From positions 458,264 to 522,263 of the forward strand of contig ONZQ02000018.1 of the NCBI GenBank assembly GCA_900312665.1: a stretch of 64,000 nucleotides of DNA, written 5' to 3'. The translations under genes and the position numbers were made by a program. Below the pieces are notes generated by a model. The model worked only from the letters and a program-made list of their open reading frames with translations. It was not told the origin of the DNA and did not search any database. Positions within the stretch are counted from its first letter, which is position 1. Each line of letters starts with the position of its first letter. Below, piece by piece: positions 46,801 to 58,179 of this stretch. Source of the DNA: Cephalotrichum gorgonifer (Eukaryota; Ascomycota; Sordariomycetes; Microascales; Microascaceae).

Positions 46801-47324
46801 TCCCAGTTGTCCTTGTTGTACTCGGAGAGGAAGCTCGAGAAGCGCTGGGACGTCTCGTCCCAGGTGATGTGTGGGGTACGTAGCCTGTCGCGGTAGAGGA
46901 GGGTGATGCGCTCGATGCCCTCGCGGGTCTGGGTCCTGCGGAGCTGCTCCATCTCGACCTCGACCCAGCGGTCCCACAGGATGTGGCTGTCGCCGATGCG
47001 CAGCCTGATGTCCTCGTATGCGGACTGCCACAGGTCCAGGTCCTGGTGGAGGGAGAAGATCTCGCGGCCCATGAGGACCTCGTCGGCGGTCCATGACGGG
47101 GGCGGCTCGGGGGCCTGGCAGGCAACGTAGAGGGAGTGGAAGTACTCGCAGTAGGCCAGCCATATCTTCAGGGAGCCGGGCTCGGCGTTGATGGCTTGCT
47201 TGTAGAGCTCGATGACGCCGACGCGCTTCTCGAGATCGTCGGCGGTGCGTCGGGCTTCGTCGATGTAGGCGAGCCAATTGTCCTCGCCGACGGGCGGCGA
47301 GGGGTCGTTACCGTCTACAGGCAT
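43830..47324 (-). CDS. PRP24: U4/U6 snRNP assembly factor Prp24 (SART3-like)
   Basis: Splicing factor that anneals U4 and U6 snRNA and recycles U6. Intronless, 1164 aa. Residues ~15-520 are HAT half-TPR repeats (WLAYCEYFHSLYVAC, WDRWVEVEMEQLRR, DFWRAYYLWEMQIFY). This N-terminal HAT array is absent from budding-yeast Prp24 but present in human SART3 and most fungi. An Ala/Glu-rich linker with a basic TKRKR motif (~555-610) follows. Four RRMs: ~615-685 (VLITNLPADV), ~690-765 (LFVTNYPPTA), ~781-860 (VYVSNLDGTL) and ~973-1045 (VAIMNLPDTV). A Gly/Lys-rich tail ends with SNADFKAMFLGG at ~1139-1150, the Lsm2-8 ring-binding motif. Several plus-strand frames across it are shadows. Confidence 0.95.
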   Translation of the reverse strand: MPVDGNDPSPPVGEDNWLAYIDEARRTADDLEKRVGVIELYKQAINAEPGSLKIWLAYCEYFHSLYVACQAPEPPPSWTADEVLMGREIFSLHQDLDLWQSAYEDIRLRIGDSHILWDRWVEVEMEQLRRTQTREGIERITLLYRDRLRTPHITWDETSQRFSSFLSEYNKDNWETVMKEVTQNAQEAKAVVDARQRFEFPLQKAAREGNVEEERRIMREYLTFEIARSKKEESSSAVPRCRSLFSRALAGIFAQDDSVWLDFIAYLSSNLSPTQPVSNLLSPLQKAVAHCPWSGPLWSRYILAAEEAALSFDDIEQVKHAATNNSQLYRDGLASLLDMYVAWCGYLKRFAMNPNASEEAVDVADVGLPAALESVEVLGSRLYGSEFQGDPDFRLERIYIQYLTEKKGDIEGARARWELLARKPLYADKYDFWRAYYLWEMQIFYMTGQPSASGKSGTAASPDKATAVLANAVYRKTLDWPERAIGVYLQHCNDYDPPHMIRRARDNIHKIRIVVAKRREREAAEAAEAYAYQAQAQAEAEASTAKAEAAAAAAAETHAAPESPSGTKRKRADTQGEDETASKRPRASEDTSEVPDAPKPKNGETDEGGPKRDREHTSVLITNLPADVTQTAIKKYLKDFGHIQNMTLVKGPESSTALIEFEDIGDAEDCVKFRDNKYFGESQIRVESGAGLTLFVTNYPPTANEEYMRNLFKDCGDILSIRWPSLKYNTRRRFCYISFRDREAAAKATRMAGKTLEGKFRLEVKYSDPSRRKKREGALSERREVYVSNLDGTLREGDLRDVFGKYGPVVRVSMVDSRDKEKGGGFSNAFVEFEKPVHAAEAVAELNNTKLRSRVLSVGLALPRAKVVAKVVNPDAPSGGKQPPSAAAGEGEGVPPPKAGGAPSPPPGDVYVSPIPPAAGVHLPPIDAVLAQPEEEPMPDVEPGPAAVMAQQEVGPMPALSPPTTYDHSAEIRKKVAIMNLPDTVNDSRVMELAKTIGGVEKLVLQPRKGSAVVTFVDEATAGRAMLGLNGRVWEGVELTTGGMEDLAKYMGRTQAEGKGHDKGGKGKERLEVKVKGKGNGNGNGLGGLAPVNVRRPVLGGKGGRGAAKRGLGGPVVRAGPHPSSGGGGEGGKKSNADFKAMFLGGGAASAKEGGKNGGENGDA

Positions 47325-48935
47325 TCTGTCGAGTGCGCAAAGGTAAAAAACCGGGGAGTGCGGCGGTAGCGATGTTTGCTTTTGTAGGCATAGGCATGAA
47401 CTGATGGGAGTGTCGCGATAGGTTTGTTCGTTGTCTGAGGATGTGGAGAGAATGGGTCGTGTGACTGGCGCCGAAAATGGGCAACGTCAAAACTTGGAGG
47501 AAGTCGGGGAAGGAGTGAGTGGCAGGTTGGGCCAAGTACGAGTAGTTGCGACGCGAGGCTGAAGTTCGCGGGAAGGCGGTACCTATCAACCGACTCTGCC
47601 TGGGTCAGCACCGGGATGTGGAATGTGCAAGAATGAAGCTCCAGTCGCGCACGTGGAAAGTGGAGCAAATGGAGCAAGAGTGCTTCGAGCTGCGAGCAAG
47701 AGTAAGAGAGAGCCTTACAGTCCGAGACCATGCGATTTTTGGAGAGAATTTTTTTAGTCACGCCCTTTGCTGCTGTTTAGTTTCCCTCCCCACGTTATCG
47801 CTGTCACCTCGAGGTCTAGATGTTTCTAACGATGCGATGCGGGCGCCGACGTGTCGACATGTTCCGGTCTTTCTGGTCTCCAGACTCTTTGTGGTGCACT
47901 GTCAGGAAAAGTTGTTAACAGAGCCAGGCGCACAGCGGGGACAAGTGGCAATGGCAGCTGGCAGCTGGTGGTTGGTACTAGTTCGGTAGTTGTCAGTTGG
48001 CAGGTCTGGCTCATGCTGCTAGAACGGCAGGCACAAGTGATGCAAGTACAAGTCACCATCTGATGAGGTGAAGGCAAAATCAGCTGATTCTCATGCTCAC
48101 CCATCTCGTATCTCCGACTTGTGATCGCGAAACCTCACTCGGATTTATTTCTTTCTTTCTTTATCCTCCCCAGCATGCAAGTACATTTCAGCCACGTTCA
48201 TGCATACTGCAAGTACTACTTGTCTTGGTACTAGTATGAAATTACGAGTATTATATTGTAGACTGCAGATTCTCAAACAACGGGCCCAGTCCAGCGCAGC
48301 CCAGGTGTGGCCTAAAATAGCGCCACCTACAACAGTGTCCCCACAACGGTCATGCCATTCCTTCACTGATGGACCCGTCGTGTGGAGTAGCGACGAGTAC
48401 GAGTACTTTCGGTTGTTATCATCACTCGGGTCGAGGCGGAGTCGTAAAGAGACAAGGGATATCCACCAGCTCTACCCGTCCCAACCCAACGAGCCGTGGA
48501 ATCGGGAATCGGGAAATGGGATGAGATGATGGCGGGAATGCGATCGTTTATGGGCGGGGTTAACCCATGGTTGCGAGTCGGTACCACAATGTCCTAAGAT
48601 CCACGCCCAGATCCACGAGCGATATCCAATCATTCATGCCAGAAGGGGATGGTGTTCAGTTTGCGGGACGGACTCGGAATGGTTGATATCAGTGGAACAT
48701 TGTTACCCGTATTCATGACGAACCTCTCGAACGGTCTCCCCCCTCCAATTCCCCCCTTCTTCCCCTTCCGCTCCTGCTTACACAAGTATTGTTACGAGCA
48801 CGTATCCCATCCTACACAGTCCCTCCTCAAGCTCCATCCCAACCAACCGCGCAAGTGGCCTCTTCCTCTGCCCGCTTCTGGCTCTCTCTACTAGATAAAC
48901 CACCTTACACCTCACCTCCACCAGGTCCCCTCGTC
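47325..48935. other. Intergenic upstream of PRP24
   Basis: 1.6 kb, no gene. Contains recurrent ACAAGTAC/ACGAGTAC words (for example near 47531, 48044, 48211 and 48392). Confidence 0.5.
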
Positions 48936-49298
48936 TTACGGAGACACCACCGCTCTACTCCTCCCTCCACCACCCCCCCTACACGGCCTACACAGAGGGG
49001 CAGCCCCCTCCGGCAAGTCGTCTTCCTCCGCGCTGAGGGTTCGACCGCAGCTGCTGCACGTCTTATACCCGAAACGTAAAGACGCGCCTCCAACCATGAC
49101 GCTGTTGCTGTTTCCTGGCGGTTGAACTACCACGAGGTTTTGTGATGGCTTTGTTAGACGTGGCGGCGGCGACCCGACCGGGCGTATTTGGACCCTCACT
49201 TCCTTCCCCTCGCTTCCGTGCCTGTCGAAGCCGGGGCCTTGGTCTGGGGCGGGAGTCTCTGGCCGTTGGCCGTAAAAGAAGTCGCTGTCGCCTCCCAT
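48936..49298 (-). CDS. Small zinc-ribbon-like protein, 120 aa
   Basis: Start at 49298 (MGGDSDFFYG) chosen because the residues before it, though open for another 110 codons, look non-coding. The protein is hydrophilic and Pro/Gly-rich, with VRVQIRPVGSPPPR, QNLVVVQPPG and a C-terminal four-Cys module: RFGYKTCSSCGRTL followed 16 residues later by PLCRPC, then a poly-Gly/Arg tail. The C-x2-C...C-x2-C spacing suggests a single zinc site. I do not recognise a named family. Codon bias is coding-like. No introns. Confidence 0.65.
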   Translation of the reverse strand: MGGDSDFFYGQRPETPAPDQGPGFDRHGSEGKEVRVQIRPVGSPPPRLTKPSQNLVVVQPPGNSNSVMVGGASLRFGYKTCSSCGRTLSAEEDDLPEGAAPLCRPCRGGGGGRSRAVVSP

Positions 49299-49912
49299 TG
49301 TTCCTCGCGCGAGTTGTTTAATGAAAAAAAAAAGTGGGTGGATGTAGTCCGAGGACGCGGTGTAAGTCGAGATGTGAGTTGCGCGGCGTGCTCCGACTCC
49401 GACTCCGACTCCAACGTTAGGAACTCGTGTAAGTGAAATGCTCTGCGTCGCCGGGGGTTTGCGATTAAATAAGTGATTGCTGGGAAACTTGTGATGATAA
49501 TGGACACACTGGAGGGAGGAGGGAATGTCACTGATATATAGCACTTGAGGGTAGAGACGGCGAGTGTGGCTGTCTGGCCAGTCTGCCTGACAACAAAATG
49601 AGGCAGTGTAATACTGGCTCATGGCCAATCAGTCGTGATGATAGTTGCACTTTCTAACCTGCATGACGCCTCACTTCGGAGTTCGCGATGGCCACTTATA
49701 GGCCCGGGCTACCCTCCCTCACAGCCCCCCTACTTCCACTTTTTGCAGATGACCCTCGATATCGGTCACTATTCAGACACTGCGATTAACATATCAGTCG
49801 TCCCTACCTCGAGCTCCTAGCCCCTGCTCCCGTCCCTCAGCTTTGAATGCACGAGGTTGAGCACAAAAGTGTGGTAGATTACCCCAGGTGAAGAAAATCC
49901 CACCAACCAACC
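49299..49912. other. Intergenic between divergent genes
   Basis: 614 bp. CTCCGACTCCGACTCCGACTCC-type hexamer repeat near 49389-49411; short A-run at 49323-49333. Presumed bidirectional promoter. Confidence 0.5.
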
Positions 49913-51021
49913 ATGGAGAACCGCCCCGAGAGCGGCCCGTCTGATTCGTCGACGATTCCGCCCGCTGCTATCCCGGAATACTGGAGAGACGAGGGCTACC
50001 CGGGCTTCTCGAGATGGATGGCATCGAGCGACGACTTCCTCGTCCTGCGGCGGTTCGGTCAGCTGAATGTCCGCGTGCTCCTCCTCTTGCAGGATCGCAT
50101 CGTGAGGAAGGAGGAAGAGCTGCTGAAGATTGACGATTACGCGCGGAGTTGTGCCGACGAGAAGGCGGATTCTAGCTCGCTAAGACACGAGCCGCTACCG
50201 CAGCGCGAGGAGATTTTGGATGAGCTGAAGACGATGCTAAAGGAGTATAGTCAGTCCTTCCCAAACCGCCCCCCCCCCCCTTTTTCGGTTGTTTTCTTTT
50301 GAGGAGCGGCTTCCAAACTCACATATGTTCTTTTTTTTTTCTTCTCCTCTCTTCTCCCTTTCTTGAGAATCTGCCCCTCCAATCACGAGGCTAACACTCT
50401 TATACTCACGTCGCCAGACGAATACCTCCTCACCTCCACCCAGATCAAGGCCTGGCGCTCCGCCCAGCCCCACCACATCGAAAACGTCGAGAACTGGCTC
50501 TACAACCACCCCTTCGCCATCGACGCCGCCGAGCAGGAGTTCGTCCGCACGGGCCGCGACGTCGTCGCCCCGACGAGCAAGGTCAAGGCCCCCGTGCGCC
50601 TCCTCCTCGAGCGGTGCCGGCCCCTCCTGACCAGCCGGCTGTTCCGGACCGAAGCCAGGGCCGACCAGGCGCGCTCGGAAACGACGGTGTACTTCAGCAA
50701 CGCGCGGTTCGAGGCCTTCGTGACGGCCCTGGTCATATCGGCGGGGCTCGGCCTGCTGCTGGGGCCGATGTGGTGGCTCCAGTTCGTCCGGAACCCGGTG
50801 TACAGGCTCGGGGTCATCACCGGGTTCGTGCTATTGTTCACGGGGTTGCTGGCGAGCGCGACTGTTGCGAGGCCGTTTGAGGTCTTGGCGGCCACTGCTG
50901 CGTGGGTTTCTCCCCCCCGAGGCGTTTCACCCCTTTTCTTCCGGTCTGGCGAACTAACCTCTGTCAAAGGTACTCGGCCGTTCTCATGGTCTTTCTTCAG
51001 ATTGGTGCCGGGGATAAATAG
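49913..51021 (+). CDS. DUF6594-family membrane protein
   Basis: Exons 49913-50249, 50418-50901 and 50970-51021; 290 aa. The N-terminal half is cytosolic and helical: GYPGFSRWMASSDDFLVLRRFGQLNVRVLLLLQD, split here as GYPGFSRWMASSDDFLVLRR and FGQLNVRVLLLLQD, is the family signature, followed by EEELLKIDDYAR. After a middle helix (QIKAWRSAQPHHIENVENWL) come three hydrophobic segments near the C-terminus: FVTALVISAGLGLLLGPMWW, LGVITGFVLLFTGLLASATV and YSAVLMVFLQIG, the last supplied by the third exon. The function of this expanded fungal family is unknown. The donor of intron 1 is a slightly weak GTCAGT; intron 2 has a CTAAC branch. Confidence 0.88.
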
Positions 51022-54000
51022 TTTGGGACGACGAGGGGGGAGAACCGCTCGGGGACATGCTAGTCTCGAGCGCTTCCTCCTCGGAACGAGATCCGTCGAT
51101 GGTGTCTCGCTTTTCACATAAAGCCGAGCCGGAGCTTTGGATATCCATACCTCCGGGGGGTAGGACACCCGGAATTTACAAGGTCCGGGCTTATATCTAG
51201 CGGTTTTGCCTGCTCGCCTCCCAGGTTCACAGGCCTGATACTTCGCGTAAAAGAGGCCGTGATGTGCCCGGCACCACGTCTCGTCCTCTCATCCTAGCTC
51301 CAGCCCGGAGGAAAGGCAAATAAGCCCGGAAGAAGCATCACAACAGCTCTCTAAACCAGGACACATATCAAAGAAGAGGGGCCGAGAGAAGAGGGGACAG
51401 GACAGGCAGGACAAAGGTCCTGGCTATTAATTTATATAAGTGGCGGATTGAAAGCACGGATGGCAAGAGCTTCACAATATATTGTCGACCTGGAACCCAG
51501 GCGTTCAAGTTAGGGATTGGCTCCCAACTCCTGGTGTCCTGGCCCTCCCCGTTCCTGTGCAAATATGCACGTAATATTACCTTATTACGTATTACCAGTT
51601 CTCTTGTAAGGCTCGTATTAGACTTCTGACCGACCACCTGCTCCGTCGTCGTATATATTTATCCAACTCAGCTGGCCAGATCCTTCCAGGGGCTCGGTGG
51701 TACACGGACACTACTACACGTGTTAATGCGAGCAAGGATGTAAGTTGTAGGGGCAAGCAAGGACAAGGGTGCAAGGATTTTGTGGCGGAGTGGTTTGGAA
51801 AATGATCGCTGCAGGGATGCCTTGGCCAACGGGAGCCCGAACGTGCCGTGGTGGCGCCGCCTCATGTTTCCACCCGACTCCACGAGATCTTCCGCTGGTG
51901 TTCTAGGGCGGTGAGGTCGAGTTCTTGCTTTTACATGGCTCGTAACGAGCTGAAGTGTGGAGGAGGGGCTTCGTCAAGGGGGGCACCAAGTCTGGCCGGT
52001 CCGCACTGGTATCTGGAGAACCCCAGAAGACCCAAAATACTCCGCCGAAGATTGGCGGATTAATCTTGATGTGCTCTCCCGTCCCGTGCCGAGATGTAAT
52101 TACTCATATTAGCTTCTCAGATCCTGCGAGGAAGAAGGATGGAGTATTCGCACTTGTAGCTGGGACCACCTAGCGAACCCGAGACTGGAGAAGCTGCAGA
52201 GTGAGAGTTGAGGCCTGTACGAGTAGTTGCTTGCCAAGCTGAACCTGCGAGGAGACGATCGAAACGCACGCACACACACACACAAATACACACAGACGAG
52301 AGCCAGTCTTTGATGGGGCATCCGCCTCTTCCTAATACCTGCGACGTCGCCGACTCCTCAAATGGTTGCGAGTGAGTGAGTAAGCAAACACGGGTATGAG
52401 TACGAGCAGAGAGGTTTTACTGTTTGAGCGGGACGCGTGCTTATAAGTCGAGTCGGTACTTGCATGTTCAGCGCGATGCAGGACGCAGGAGGGCTGAGTC
52501 AGGAGAGGAGAGACAGAGCTTAATGGCGAGACAGAGCTGTAGCTTGACAGACTCGTACAAGTAATACGTCTCCCGAGTCGTGATGGGAAAATGTCTCGCT
52601 TTCTGTGGGTATGAGACTCACCCAACCTGCAGCAGTCTTCCAACCTTTTTTTTATCCCCCAATGATAATGACGACGAAGAATCGAAAGAAGCAATCCTGA
52701 GGCACAACGTTCGAGCATTAGCGTGTACGAGTGCTCCTTGTTCCTGGGAATAATACGATGTGTGGGACAATTCGTATTGTTGGGTCTGGAGCCTTCGACC
52801 GGGACTGGGCGCCCAGACGAAGTCCCCACTCTTTTTGATTGCAGGGCAGGTTGGCAAGCCTTGACCTCTAGCACTTGTACTCAGTACTGTTGGTATCAGG
52901 AACTTGGATGCCGCTAACTATTGCTACCGACCGAGGATTCATGACACCACCCGTAACTACAAGTACAAATAAATACTGGTACTTGTATGCACCCGACTAT
53001 TCTTAGCCCTTTCCATACGAGTATTAATTGACGCAACGCACCCGTCCCGACGTCTGAGTACGGGCACTAATCCCCGGTAAACCTGATGGGACAAGGCGGG
53101 ACAACAGATGGATCGACAAAACCTGGTAGGCGATGCTGGTTTTGGGACCGAGAAAGTTTTGGTGGTCTCAGTAAGAGACCTGTCACTAATGTGACCTGCT
53201 CACACATCCACACATCACCCCGAGCTGTCAGTGAACGAATCCGAGTACTTGTCCAGCCTGGCATCCGCTCGTGTTTAGGACAGCTACAGTGACAGATGTC
53301 TGGGCCGTCGTCTTGTCCTGTTGGTTGATACATACGTACGCCATGTCGTAAACAAATTTGGTACCTGTATTTTTTTTAGCGCGTCATGGCTAGTCCTGGG
53401 ACTATTCTAGCCCAAGGCACGGTACTTGTACTACTCGCAAAGCGCTAACGTCCACGACCTCGGGGCATTCATTCCTCGCAACGTAGCCTCCGAGTACTCG
53501 GAGGTGTCCAGTCCGCGCATCCTCGGCATTATTATGCACGTCTTGTGAGATGCTCGCGTTTTCAGTAATAAAGATGCTACCTTCTCTGAGCCAGAATCTT
53601 TGGGGAGACGGAAAATAAACCAGCGCTTTGACCCGAGGGAGACCTCCCCAAGGGGCACGGGGTATGGGGGATTACTACCCACACGTACTTGTGTAAAGAA
53701 TTATACTCGTACCCGGCTCGCCTGGAATACCAGATTGTGAGAGAACGGTCTGGAGGGGTTACCTTCGGGCCCGCAGCCCGGACCGCGGAATGGAACCCCC
53801 TTGCAATCACCTCCGCCCCACTACTCTGCGTACTGGTACATCCTATCTACAAGACCAGCCGCCAGGCACAACTCATTATCCGCAGATGGGGCTTGGAGAC
53901 AAAAGGTAGCACTCCTGTAGCGACTCCGTACCTGCAGGACAACGTCAAACCACACCCTTAGCTCGCAGCTTAACCAAGCCAGGGGGAGCGCACAATGCAT

Positions 54001-55074
54001 GGAGCCCTCTCGAAGGCGACAGGGGGTCGGTACTCATACACCTAACTTGTGTGAGAGTAGTATTATTATTACGGGACCGAGAATGCGGATTCGGGAGAGG
54101 AGGGGCTTGGCTAAGCCATTGGGTGAGGCGGAAGGAGGGAGGGAGGAGGAGGAGGGAAGGAAGGACCCGACAGGGGTAAAGACTACCTAACCATGTATGT
54201 ATACGTAGTACACGTACCCGTACTTGTGTGTGAGATCTTGGTCTCTCTTCCCCGTACTCAGGCTCCTATGCAAGTGGGGAAAAGTCATCTCAGGCACTCG
54301 TTACATTCATTGTCCATGTCGGGTGTCTTGTCTTATAAGCCCTCGACCACCACCCCACGAACCGGGACCCGCCCCCGTCCCCCTCCTGTCGCCCAGATTG
54401 ATTCTGCTCCTCTGTCTCTCCAGCTGAGCACGTCTCTCTGCTTCAAGGTATCATATTCGATATTGTCCTTTCATTTTTTATTCTTTCTTTTATCATTCTT
54501 CTTCTTGGCTGATCGGACGCGGTTCACTCCTTTTCGCGGTTCTCCCATATAGCACCTCTCTTCTTTTCCTTCTTACTCTCTCTCACCCACCACATACTTT
54601 CTTGCTATCTTCTTCTCCGGCGTTATTCAACTACTGTCATATCCACCGACCAGGCCAGTCTATCTATCCTCTGGACTCAAGATCGACAGAGTAGAGACCC
54701 CGCGGGATATCAGCAACACGGCGGCAGTAGGCACACACGGCCCTTTTATCCGACAAAACCACCCGCCCGTTCCTCGCCACGATCTCTTCGAGATATAGAT
54801 ATATATATATCCCAGCCAATCCTTAGTCGAGATCCCCTCCTCCACCGACCGCGGATCAAATCCACGACAGACCACATCGTCGATCGACAGCGCTACCCGA
54901 TATCCCCACACAACTTTCCGGGTCCATTAGCACAAGCGCCGGTAGAATCTAGTCCTGCCCCGCCTCCGTCATCCGCCCGGGCTCGCGACCACGTCCGTGT
55001 AAGCGGCCCTCCAGGACTAGCAGTCGGTTTATACCAAGTACCGGAGCCGAAATTCGCTTGTTCCTCTCACCACA
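51022..55074. other. 4.1 kb gene-poor gap
   Basis: The largest empty stretch. No frame on either strand has coding composition. TACTTGT/ACAAGTA and ACGAGTA words are dense from 52200 to 54240. A (CA)n run at about 52270-52283 and a TA-rich run at about 54797-54811 are the only simple repeats. A T/C-rich zone at 54440-54620 fits the 5' leader of the CFEM gene. Confidence 0.5.
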
Positions 55075-56244
55075 ATGGCCAAATTTACACTGGCCAAGGC
55101 GCTCGCCCTAGCGTCCATGATGGGTGTGGTGCTTGCCCAGGACATCGCCCCTTGCGCTGTAAGTGAACCCGTGTTCACGCCCCTTCTCCCCTCCAGAGGA
55201 ACATACTTCTGGACTTCGTCCCTTCTCACCTCCCTTGCCCGAGATGCGTTGGCTAACACGGAATTTTGAAATCTTGTAGGCGGTTTGCGTTACCGACGCC
55301 CTTAGGGGCCCCGAGGTGGGCTGTGCCGCAGGAGCCATGGACTGCATCTGCCCCAGCCCGGCCTTGGCCAACGTCCTCGCCGAGTGCGTGCGCAGGAGCT
55401 GCGCGGGAGCAGTCGAGAATGTAGAGGACGCCGTTGGCGCTGCCTCAGGTTCGGCCCAAGCCGTTTGTGCGAGTAAGTTCGAGCCCCCGGCGTTGAAATT
55501 GTAACCCTTTGCGACTGCTGGTATCGCCTGTCTTCCCCTACTCAGATGACGGGCTGACCGTGTCTCTTTTCCTTAACTAGCCGCCACGCTGCCGGCTCCC
55601 ACGCCCGCCGCCACCACGCCCCCTCCTGCCGCTGAGAGTACCCCCGCCCCCGAGGAGAACCAGACTACGACTCCCGCTGCGAGCACGACAGAGAGGCCCA
55701 CCCCCGAGCAGGCCCCGCAGTCCTCGGCCACAGACTCCTCGTCCTCGTCCTCCACTGACGTAGCCGTACGTATCCCCCTAGTGCATATATATATATATAT
55801 AGTCCCCGAGCCCACCGGCAACCTACTAACAAGACCTTCCAGGCCGCCTCCACCTCCTCAACCCAATCATCCTCCTCCACCGCCCTCCCGACCCCCGCCA
55901 GTGACTCATCCTCGTCCCAAGATGGAGAAGACGACTCCGACTCCTCCGCCCCCGCCGGCGGCCTCTCCACGGGCGCCAAGGCCGGCATCGGCATCAGCGT
56001 AGGTGCCGTGGCCCTCGCCCTCATCGGCACCGCGGTCTGGCTCTTCCTCCGCCGCCGCGCCGCAAAGTCCCCCGCCTCGTCGCCCTACAACATCTCCGGC
56101 CCCATGCCGGGCGGCGGCCGCGACTTCGGCGACTCGGGCTCCGACTTCCATAGGGACGGGCGCGCCCCGATGGCCGAGAGCGACTTTAGCGCGAGGAGGT
56201 ACGAGGATATGTTGCCTAGGGTGCAGCCTACATCTATGATATGA
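55075..56244 (+). CDS. CFEM-domain cell-surface protein with one membrane span
   Basis: Exons 55075-55158, 55280-55472, 55581-55765, 55843-56244; 287 aa. A signal peptide (1-~21, ends VLA-Q) is followed by a full CFEM domain with eight Cys: APCA, AVCV, VGCA, MDCICP (two), AECV, RSCA and AVCA. A Ser/Thr/Pro-rich stalk (~95-200) is likely O-glycosylated, then a single hydrophobic helix AGIGISVGAVALALIGTAVW, a basic stop RRR, and a short cytosolic tail. CFEM proteins bind heme or act in adhesion and host interaction; here the membrane span rather than a GPI signal suggests a sensor or anchor role. Intron 3 contains a (TA)n run. Confidence 0.93.
55784..55801. repeat. (TA)n run in intron 3 of the CFEM gene
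   Basis: About nine AT units between the GTACGT donor and the ACTAAC branch site. Confidence 0.85.
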
Positions 56245-56926
56245 GCCAGCCAGACGGGGTGATGCCCGTTCCGCTCGTTGTATAGGGCTTAGCTAGGCCG
56301 TTTGTGGACTAGTTCCTGGTAGCCACGGAATTCTGTTCCTGTTGGAGCAGACTCCGGGATTAAGGGCGGAGAGGCCTGTAGGAGATATATACATATATAC
56401 ATACGTTTATGGACTCGAGGCTTGAGAGGAGGTTGGCTAAAAAGGAGTTTTTCGGGGGGCATATCATGGCCTGTTGACTATACTCGGAATCATTTCTGTC
56501 CATTCTCTTCCTTTATCTTCTTTCTCTTAGATACTTGTTTTGGCTATATAATGACCGTTATTGAAATCTCTTTTACGTAGCATCATTTTTACAAATGGCT
56601 GTATTGGCAGTTGGGTGATTATATATGTTTAGATTCACGGTAGCTTGCTCACTGTCTGTTCCTACAGAAATGACACACACACACTCTCTCTCTCCCTGTC
56701 AGATAGTGGGCAAAAAAACGAATATTTCTTCTAGAGAGCAAAAATGTACTCGTACATGTATACTACACAACTCCCAAGGAAGCCTCTCCCGCTTCCCCTC
56801 TCACCCCTAGGCTCTCCCCCTAGATTCCTACAATTCCCAAGCCGCTCAGAGAATCACACCATCACCATTTCGTACTTTACATCCAGCCGACTCTTCTTCG
56901 CGCTCAGCAGCACCCCCGCAGACCAT
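56245..56926. other. Intergenic, CFEM and uL22m convergent 3' ends
   Basis: 682 bp with ATATATACATATATAC at about 56382-56398 and A/T-rich 3' UTR-like sequence. No gene. Confidence 0.5.
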
Positions 56927-58179
56927 TTACCAGGTGTAGTACTGTCGCTGGGCGGAGATGGGCCTGTTGGGGAGGTGTACCCAAGGCCCGTGCCTCGCCT
57001 CCTTGGCGCGCAGCTCGTCGTATATCCGGATGCGGGTGCGCTCCTCCTTGAGGACGAAGGAGATACCTTTGACTAGTTAGTACGACTGGGGAAGGGGTAG
57101 AAAGGGGAGGAAATACTAAGAAGAAAAAGGGAGGAAAGGGAGAAGGGGGGAAAAAAGGAGGAAACATACTGGTACTGGGCTTCTTGTGCGTGCTCTTCCG
57201 GCCCCTACCCATGTGCACGAGCCTGCTCCCCCTCGACGGCCCCTTGCCCACCCACGCCTGGGCGATGTATATCCTCGAGGGGTCGTCGATGGTGAGCCAC
57301 TTGCCCTCCGAGTCCTTGATCTTCCTCGGCTTCTCCAGGGGCGCCTCCCCGTTCACCTTGCCCAGCCCCATTCCGTTCTCGACGACGGCCCTGTCCCTCG
57401 CGATCTCGAGGAAGTGCCTGACCTCCCTCGCCATCTTCTTCTTGGAGTACTGCATCTGGACGAGGGCGTCCTCGACCGTCTTGCCCGCGATCTGGTGGGC
57501 GAGGTGGACGAGCTTCTTCATGGACGTGGGGAGGTAGGGCGTCTTGTACCTCATCTCGCGCTCGGTGCGGCGGATGATGTCCTGGCGCGACTCGGCGCCG
57601 TTGCGCCGGACCATCCGCACCACCATCTTGCGCTCCCACCGCAGCCTGCTCCTCGGGTCGGGGTCCTGCGTCGCGGAGAGGTTGGCAGGGCTGAGGGACG
57701 GGGCGCCGGCGCCGGGGGGGCCCTGGACGGCCGCGCCCTCCTCCGTCGGCTGCTCGGCGGCCGCGACCTCGTCGGCGAAGATGGAGGTCGAGAGCTTGGG
57801 CGTCGCGGCCTCGCCCATCATGCGCTTGCGGAGGGTCGGGTCGTCGAGGGCGGCGGACGTGGGGTCCTGCTGCTGGGAGTTGCGGAAGGGGTTGAGGCGG
57901 CTCATGGACCACTTGGAGCGGGTGGTGGACGGGAGGGAGGCCCTAGGGAGCGAGGCGGCGCGGGAGAGGTGGGCGTGGGCGTTTCGGGAGACATTTGTCG
58001 TGGCTGTAGGGGGTGAGGTCCTGGTTAGCTATCGCGCTGCGAGCGACGGATATCGGAAGGAACGTCTCGTGGGCGGGTAGGGAAAGATGGCGCGTGAGCC
58101 GAGAGAGAGAGAGAGCTCAGGGGAGACGAAAAAACGTACCGAGGGCAATTAGCCGCCTCGAGGGCTGGTGGAGGCTCAT
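56927..58179 (-). CDS. MRPL22: Mitochondrial large ribosomal subunit protein uL22m
   Basis: Mitoribosomal protein lining the exit tunnel. Exons 58140-58179, 57170-58003, 56927-57066; 337 aa. Exon 1 and the start of exon 2 give a basic, Ser/Ala-rich mitochondrial presequence (MSLHQPSRRLIALATTNVSR...), which a start at the internal ATG 57905 would lose. The uL22 core runs from about 170: SMKKLVHLAHQIAGKTVEDA, then MQYSKKKMAREVRHFLE and SRLVHMGRGRKSTHKKPST; the third exon completes it with SFVLKEERTRIRIYDELRAK and a short tail ending QYYTW. Long N-terminal extension compared with bacterial L22 is normal for fungi. Divergent from COX9 with a shared 444-bp promoter. Confidence 0.94.

Noticed and set aside
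49299..49628. 110-codon N-terminal extension of the small zinc protein
   Set aside because: Contains hexamer repeat and promoter-like sequence, and lacks coding bias.
52332..52874. 180-codon minus-strand frame in the 4-kb gap
   Set aside because: No codon bias or recognisable feature; overlaps recurrent intergenic words.
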